Source: an uncultured Caldilineales bacterium
Lineage (GTDB): Bacteria; Chloroflexota; Anaerolineae; JAAEKA01
Reading direction: 5' to 3'
NCBI GenBank assembly: GCA_937907455.1
Contig: CALESQ010000030.1
Coordinates: forward strand, 1-9,154
Length of the DNA stretch: 9,154 nt
Part shown: in pieces, positions 5,712-9,154 of the stretch
Numbering within the stretch: position 1 is the stretch's first letter
How the letters are laid out: the number at the start of each line of letters is the position of its first letter
Made by a program: the position numbers and the translations under genes
Notes under the pieces: generated by a model
Databases searched by the model: none
What the model was told of the DNA's origin: nothing
What the model saw: the letters and a program-made list of their open reading frames with translations, nothing else

Positions 5712-5808
5712 GATAACGTCCTTGACGATTGATATTACGGATCATTAGGCAAGAAAAATCAGCCAGAAAGCTGGTTGCTGGTTCCTCGTAACGCAACCGA
5801 AGACTTTC
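5712..5808 (-). pseudogene. Remnant of the lipoprotein gene found intact at 1744-1097
   Basis: Two blocks match the intact gene: 5753-5808 with 1362-1417 (LRLRYEEPATSFLADFS versus FRLRYEESASSFLADFS) and 5712-5747 with 1227-1262 (the region of DPQYQSSRTLS). Between them 99 bp are replaced by 5 bp, which shifts the frame, and a CAA codon in the second block has become TAA. Both ends of the gene are gone. This is clear decay of a former lipoprotein gene upstream of the promoter repeat. Confidence 0.85.
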
Positions 5809-5819
5809 ATCATAAATGG

Positions 5820-6299
5820 CTAATCCTTTCCTCCAAGGCATTTTGTTCTGGCAAGACGATCAGCGTAACTAATTACAAGATAATAGACAGTTGTGTATTG
5901 CATCTTCGCCTGGTTAACCGCGTCTATTGGAAAGTCTAAATCAGGGTCGAATCTCAAACTTAGTTGAAACCCTTTATCCTTTTTCCAGGATAACGCGCTG
6001 GAAGATACTAAAGCATCAGAGGAGGATTGCCATGAGGCGGACATCAGAATAGTTGTGTAAAATTCTGTTACATCATCAAGGCTGTGACTTGTGCCATAGA
6101 GAAGCTTTGTATATGGGAAGAAACATGCATCCTCCGAACCCTGACGCGTACCATCCTGCCTGATTAACAACCTTGCATCGGCAGGAACAGGCAACGTCTT
6201 GATCATCAGATTGATTTTTTCGTTGGGCCTGCCACAGCCCGCAAGCAAGAAACTCAACAGAAAAAGCGTGCTAATTCGCAACAGGTAGCGAATAATCAT
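5820..6299 (-). CDS. Lipoprotein, probable immunity to the lysozyme-like toxin
   Basis: 159 residues. The first 22 residues (MIIRYLLRISTLFLLSFLLAGC) form a lipoprotein signal with a canonical LAGC lipobox at C22, so the mature protein would be anchored outside the membrane. The mature part has a small mixed fold with KTLPVPADARLL, an 'FPYTKLLYGTSHSLDDVTEFY' segment, SALSWKKDKGFQLSLRF and a final YYLVISYAD strand. I know this pattern only as a generic lipoprotein type. GAGAGG 8 nt upstream supports the ATG at 6299. The start lies inside the toxin's last codons (29-nt overlap), which suggests coupled translation so immunity is made with the toxin. An external lipoprotein is the right location to block an enzyme attacking peptidoglycan. 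The pairing is inferred from overlap and localisation. Confidence 0.65.
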   Translation of the reverse strand: MIIRYLLRISTLFLLSFLLAGCGRPNEKINLMIKTLPVPADARLLIRQDGTRQGSEDACFFPYTKLLYGTSHSLDDVTEFYTTILMSASWQSSSDALVSSSALSWKKDKGFQLSLRFDPDLDFPIDAVNQAKMQYTTVYYLVISYADRLARTKCLGGKD

Positions 6300-7347
6300 A
6301 TTGCAACCTCTCGTAGTAAATACGGTATAGTTTAAGAAAAGGTGCTAATACTTGCCCTCGACTATCCAAGCCAGTTGTAAGGTGCGGAAGATCTGTTGCC
6401 TTTGCAAATTCAGCCCAACTATCCCAACAATCGCACCTAAACCTGCCGTAGATCATTTGCATATCAAAATCATCTAAATCCGTGATATGTGATCCACGTA
6501 TACCAGTACGATAATCAGCAGTCATTCGCAAATACGCAGCTGTATAATAAATATTACCTGAATCAGTTAAGAGTACTCTTGAGCGAGCATATCCACTGGC
6601 AGGAGTATCAAGCAAGTGTTGATCAGAATAATATTTTGCAAAATAATCTTCCACACTTTTAGCAGTAGCAATGTGTACGTTTGCAACTCCATTTCCGGGG
6701 CCACGTCCACCGAGGAAACCAAAATAATCCTCGTAGCCATTTAAGAACCATTCTGTTGCAGCATATAACAACGGAGACTGCTCACGAGCGAAAGAAGAAT
6801 AATGAAGGTTGAGCGGATACTTTTGGAATAGATCGTCCAGCAACTTATCATACCAATCGGTATCATCTACAATTTCTACTGCCACGGTTCCCGCTACGAG
6901 TTCTGGTGGCAGTCCAAACTTTTTCGCAGCTTCTTTACTTAAATTAAGCTGCACGGATGTCAGTGGGCCGGGAAAGCTGATTCCCGGATTACTTTTTGAT
7001 ATTTCTTCGTTATCGCGTGATAACAGAATAATAGTATAAATGCTATCTCCCCGGAACGGCTCGGCGGCTTCCTCCTCAGCCTGACGCATGAGATGCCCAA
7101 TCTGCCCGCTCACATCTTGCGCCTGGCGCAGTGCTGAGGTCAATCGCTGCAAGGCCGGCGCAATCTCGTCGTCCATTTCGGCGAAGAAAGCTGCTGAGCC
7201 ACGGCCTTCCCAACCGCCCGCGCGCAGAGCCTGAGCGCTGCGTTGTGCCTGTCCCTGCAAGGTGGAGGCTGCCTCCGCATTCCTTCCAAACTGCCTGGCT
7301 ACCTCGGCCAGCCTGTCATAGTCTGCCTGAATGATGGGTGCTGCCAT
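6271..7347 (-). CDS. WXG100-headed toxin with lysozyme/transglycosylase-like domain
   Basis: 358 residues. The first 100 match the head of the toxin at 5412 except one residue (Met87), with W46-E-G48 at the turn; the switch to a new tail comes right after AEPFRG. The tail has features of the lysozyme-like fold: a helix 'LPPELVAGTVAVEIV' with E158 as the best catalytic candidate, a 'GRGPGNGVANVHIATAKSVE' segment (214-233) corresponding to the G-x-x-Q-x-x-P-x-T-A motif of SLT/GH23-type enzymes, and 'NIYYTAAYLRMTADYR' (265-280) corresponding to the later N-I-x-x-G-A-x-Y-L helix. E199 is a second candidate. Such enzymes cut the glycan strand of peptidoglycan, so the target would be the wall of a competitor cell. 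Assignment rests on motifs only. The tail is visibly AT-richer than the head. The lipoprotein at 6299 overlaps its end. Confidence 0.7.
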   Translation of the reverse strand: MAAPIIQADYDRLAEVARQFGRNAEAASTLQGQAQRSAQALRAGGWEGRGSAAFFAEMDDEIAPALQRLTSALRQAQDVSGQIGHLMRQAEEEAAEPFRGDSIYTIILLSRDNEEISKSNPGISFPGPLTSVQLNLSKEAAKKFGLPPELVAGTVAVEIVDDTDWYDKLLDDLFQKYPLNLHYSSFAREQSPLLYAATEWFLNGYEDYFGFLGGRGPGNGVANVHIATAKSVEDYFAKYYSDQHLLDTPASGYARSRVLLTDSGNIYYTAAYLRMTADYRTGIRGSHITDLDDFDMQMIYGRFRCDCWDSWAEFAKATDLPHLTTGLDSRGQVLAPFLKLYRIYYERLQYDYSLPVAN

Positions 7348-7465
7348 AAGTCATCTCCTCGGTAAACCAGCGTATCTTTCAACCGCAGCAACGATAAGAG
7401 CAGAGATTAGATGGTTACAGCATTCAGTCTAGCACATCTCCGTGGAAAAATCTTGAATTTTTCCT
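7048..7465. repeat. WXG100 head and upstream repeat, copy 2 (pairs with 5113-5530)
   Basis: Partner of 5113-5530. Recombination between these direct copies would remove 1935 bp and replace the lysozyme-like tail by the glycine-zipper tail behind the same promoter and head. Confidence 0.9.
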
Positions 7466-7474
7466 GAAGATTTT
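7426..7474 (-). promoter_or_regulatory. Candidate promoter and operator-like inverted repeat, copy 3
   Basis: TAGACT (7431-7426) with an upstream TGC, and arms AAAATCTT (7447-7454) and AAGATTTT (7467-7474). The loop differs from copies 1 and 2 (AAAAA in place of GGGAAA), but the arms do not, which favours selection on the paired arms. It lies between the stop of the lipoprotein chimera (7498) and the toxin start (7347). Confidence 0.4.
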
Positions 7475-7497
7475 CTGAATTTCTCATGAAGTTTGGG

Positions 7498-8076
7498 CTA
7501 CACGTTGTACACCTGCATGTAAATCGTTGCCATCCCGCTGCCATCTTCCAAAACCAGGATTTTGTAATGCTTCTCGCCGACTTGCTGGTACACCCCGCGT
7601 GCGGAGGCGGCTTTCCCGGAATCGCTGACCGGCGTCCACCAGGAGGCAGCCTGTTCGTACGGCGCACTGTCCGAGAAAAAAGGCGTGTAGGTTGCATCCA
7701 ACGGCGTAGTCACCCCCAGGCTGGTCAAATAAGCTTCTACTTGATCCTGGGGCAGAGAAAAGCGCGCGATCACCAGCGTGTCCAGCGCCGCTTCACCGGC
7801 AAAGGCAACACCGGTTGCCGCAGCAGGGAATGGCTGGCCGATGAAGGCAGCCAACTGATCTTCGCTGATTGGGTTGACGAACTGGTTCATGGAATCATCG
7901 GCAGCGAGGGAAGTATTCATGGCTGAGTTTCCTTTACAGGCAGTAACGGCAAAAAGGCTTGCTAAAAGAACACTACAGAGCACAAAACAGCGCAAGTAGC
8001 GCTCGGCATTGCGGCCAAAGCCGGCAGTCATCTCAGCCAAACGGTCATAGTTCACTTCAATAATTGGGGCTACCAT
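7498..8076 (-). CDS. Lipoprotein with a WXG100 head fragment fused in front
   Basis: 192 residues from the second of two adjacent ATGs (8076), which sits 6 nt after GGAGG; the first ATG at 8079 is too close. Residues 1-25 (MVAPIIEVNYDRLAEMTAGF and the next few) are the start of a WXG100 domain, matching MAAPIIQADYDRLAEVARQF in the neighbours. Directly after comes YLRCFVLCSVLLASLFAVTAC, a lipoprotein signal with lipobox VTAC (C47). The mature part has LDTLVIARFSLPQDQVEAYL, then SWWTPV and a final ATIYMQVYN strand, a layout seen in small immunity-like lipoproteins. An ancestral lipoprotein seems to have lost its own start and gained that of a WXG gene. The unusually long, partly acidic N-region may weaken export; a TTG start near residue 28 is possible but lacks a ribosome site. 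Function is unknown. Confidence 0.65.
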   Translation of the reverse strand: MVAPIIEVNYDRLAEMTAGFGRNAERYLRCFVLCSVLLASLFAVTACKGNSAMNTSLAADDSMNQFVNPISEDQLAAFIGQPFPAAATGVAFAGEAALDTLVIARFSLPQDQVEAYLTSLGVTTPLDATYTPFFSDSAPYEQAASWWTPVSDSGKAASARGVYQQVGEKHYKILVLEDGSGMATIYMQVYNV

Positions 8077-8102
8077 CATTCACCTCCTGTATAAAGGCCC
8101 TC

Positions 8103-8762
8103 TTACAAAGCAGGAGCGGCCAACCCATCGTGTTCCAGCGCAGCCAGCAACGCAGTCAACAGGTCACGAATAGCCAGTAGACGCTCACCGGTCAAGGCTT
8201 CTTCCTCTTCGCCAAAAGCCACCCAGGCGTTGCCATCATGCGGGCCAATCACCAATCGGCTGGTGCGCGCCGCCGCCGTGGCCAGTTGACGCTGCACCGC
8301 AGCATCGTTCAGCAGCGCAGCCGCTATCTGCGAATCAGAAGCACGCACGCTGTAGCCATCGTCAATAGCAGGAATGCCCAGTATCACTTGCGAAACGTCA
8401 GACGGTTTAAGCGTCAGGGTAATTTCGCGGACGTTTTTTGGATCCAGCGTCAGCTCAAAGGGTTGGACAGGCTGATAAAACACAAAGGCACGTAAACTCT
8501 GATAAGAGGCGATCGCATCCCCGGGGCCTGCCAAACTGCCGGTTGTTTCAAAAACGAACCGATGTCCGCCTTGTTCAAATTCAACGACCTGACCAAAACC
8601 AACCGATTTGCGTTGATACGTGCCACCGGTTTGCGCAGCTAAATCACGCAGCGCGCTTTGGGTCGGGCTGGTTTTACCGCGGTTTGATAACAACAGCAGG
8701 AATGCCAGCAGCAAGAATGCTGCTACGGCGAGCAAAGCAATAGTTGGTGGCATTTTTCTCAC
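8103..8762 (-). CDS. Membrane-anchored protein of unknown function
   Basis: 219 residues. I start at GTG 8762 because GGAG lies 7 nt upstream; an ATG at 8753 would remove three residues. Residues 7-28 (TIALLAVAAFLLLAFLLLL) form one TM anchor with a short positive start, so most of the protein should lie outside the membrane. The soluble part has LRDLAAQTGGTYQRKSVGF, a strand-rich middle, 'DDGYSVRASDSQIAAALLND' followed by 'AAVQRQLATAAARTSRLVIG', and an acidic GEEEEALTGER segment. The middle/late part recalls the DUF3137-type pattern (a 'f-x-v-x-s-d' strand followed by a helix of released or retained residues), but weakly. It lies 23 nt upstream of the lipoprotein chimera and could be co-transcribed. 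A role in the toxin system is possible but not shown. Confidence 0.65.
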   Translation of the reverse strand: MRKMPPTIALLAVAAFLLLAFLLLLSNRGKTSPTQSALRDLAAQTGGTYQRKSVGFGQVVEFEQGGHRFVFETTGSLAGPGDAIASYQSLRAFVFYQPVQPFELTLDPKNVREITLTLKPSDVSQVILGIPAIDDGYSVRASDSQIAAALLNDAAVQRQLATAAARTSRLVIGPHDGNAWVAFGEEEEALTGERLLAIRDLLTALLAALEHDGLAAPAL

Positions 8763-8808
8763 CCATTTTCTCCAGAGTCATGTATCGTGAGGCTTGGCTC
8801 CAGCAAAA

Positions 8809-8985
8809 CTAATAGCAAAAGTGAGCGGCCCAAGCTTTGCCCTGAAGCAACGCAGCAGCCCTTTTCTCCACTTGAGAACGCAAGGCCATGACGGCTTCGG
8901 CGTTGCGGCTGAAGCGTTGCCTTACCTCCTCCAGCGCACGATAATCAACCTGAATCACCGCGTTGGCAACACCGGCTCCAGACAT
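8809..8985 (-). pseudogene. WXG100 head truncated at the WXG turn
   Basis: 58 residues from ATG 8985. VIQVDYRALEEVRQRFSRNAEAV aligns with the first helix of the WXG100 heads (IIQADYDRLAEVARQFGRNAEAA), and the frame ends soon after LLQGKAWAAHF, where the WXG turn should be. Reading on in any frame I find no second helix. A hairpin (8988-9034) ends 2 nt before the ATG and no ribosome site is visible, so it is probably not translated well. A GTG at 9003 would give a slightly longer form but lies inside the hairpin. It is most likely a stub left by recombination in front of the membrane protein at 8762. Confidence 0.6.
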
Positions 8986-8987
8986 GC

Positions 8988-9034
8988 GTACTGCGCACTG
9001 CACGGCTGCTGATCAGCCGCACAATACGCAGTAC
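8988..9034 (-). other. 21-bp hairpin that pairs fully in minus-strand RNA
   Basis: Arms 8988-9008 and 9014-9034 with a 5-nt loop. The outer 8 and inner 6 base pairs are perfect. In the middle seven positions the four differences become G-U pairs in minus-strand RNA but A-C mismatches in plus-strand RNA. All 21 positions therefore pair only in the transcript of the coding strand. There is no T-run after it, so it is not a standard intrinsic terminator. It separates the WXG100-like gene ending at 9060 from the truncated head at 8985. Confidence 0.6.
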
Positions 9035-9059
9035 ACAATCCCTCATTAGCAAACAGGGT

Positions 9060-9154
9060 TTAGTAGAAGCGGGTCGCACCCAGCGCATCACCGCGCTCGT
9101 AGGCATCCACCGACTTGTTCAGGTCGCTGAACAGCTCCTTGCACTTGTTCGCCA
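9060..9154 (-). CDS. C-terminal end of a WXG100-like protein (partial)
   Basis: The frame entering from the window edge reads ANKCKELFSDLNKSVDAYER, then GDALGATRFY and TAA (9062-9060). A helix with a Y-x-x-x-D pattern followed by G-A-x-R-F is typical of the end of small WXG100 proteins, where a conserved Tyr and Asp lie just after the second helix. Only 30 residues are visible, so whether this is a stand-alone WXG100 protein or the end of a longer protein cannot be told. It is upstream of all other genes here and could be the main secretion partner. Confidence 0.5.
   Translation of the reverse strand, partial: ANKCKELFSDLNKSVDAYERGDALGATRFY

Noticed and set aside
5196..7334. Identical 67-codon plus-strand frames at 5196-5399 and 7131-7334
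   Set aside because: They are duplicated only because the WXG100 head on the other strand is duplicated. They have no ribosome site, and Pro/Arg-rich shadows are expected opposite GC-rich genes.
474..7465. A CRISPR array among the repeats
   Set aside because: The repeats are long, few, unevenly spaced and mostly coding. There is no short repeat/spacer periodicity.
7407..7697. A 96-codon minus-strand frame across 7407-7697
   Set aside because: It lies out of frame over the lipoprotein chimera's end and the promoter repeat, is Arg/Pro-rich and has no ribosome site.
2485..7835. A shared CAGGGAATGGCTGGC near 2486 and 7829
   Set aside because: It falls in unrelated genes and different protein contexts and does not extend on either side. 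I take it as chance.

Overview
All the genes I can support lie on the minus strand, so the window reads from high to low coordinates. It looks like a stretch of a polymorphic toxin island built on WXG100 (ESX/type VII-like) proteins. The WXG100 heads starting MAAPIIQADYDRL and the large number of lipoproteins are what I would expect from Chloroflexota (Anaerolineae-like) or a similar single-membrane lineage. There is no rRNA or core marker gene, so that placement is an inference of modest confidence.

Layout in transcription order. (1) 9154-8809: the C-terminal end of a WXG100-like protein, a strong RNA hairpin, and a WXG100 head cut off at its WXG turn. (2) 8762-7498: a membrane-anchored protein of unknown function, then a lipoprotein whose first 25 or so residues are a piece of WXG100 head. 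(3) 7347-5820: a WXG100 head fused to a lysozyme/transglycosylase-like domain, overlapping a lipoprotein that is the probable immunity protein. (4) 5819-5413: no intact gene; a scrap of a lipoprotein gene and a promoter-bearing repeat. (5) 5412-3642: a WXG100 toxin with a glycine-zipper (pore-forming type) tail and a two-TM STM3941-like immunity protein. (6) 3664-1839: a truncated EspG-like gene, an orphan glycine-zipper tail, a second immunity allele, and the full EspG-like gene (candidate WXG substrate chaperone). (7) 1808-1097: a short ORF and another lipoprotein. (8) 1096-1: a second copy of the promoter repeat joined directly to a headless third glycine-zipper tail, then the start of a third immunity allele that runs off the window.

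Taken together, the window holds one intact pore-type toxin/immunity pair, two further tail/immunity alleles without WXG heads, and one intact peptidoglycan-directed toxin/immunity pair. All are joined by near-identical repeats: a ~418-bp head/upstream block, a ~262-bp upstream block, a ~293-bp central toxin block and a 197-bp immunity-end/EspG-start block. Variable, visibly AT-richer tail-plus-immunity segments sit between conserved, GC-richer flanks. This fits a cassette-exchange system in which the head, promoter and chaperone start serve as recombination anchors. The least conventional points are the 197-bp repeat that spans an immunity gene's end and the overlapping EspG-like start, the exact 613-bp deletion that made the headless copy, the WXG-head/lipoprotein chimera, and a hairpin that pairs fully only as minus-strand RNA.
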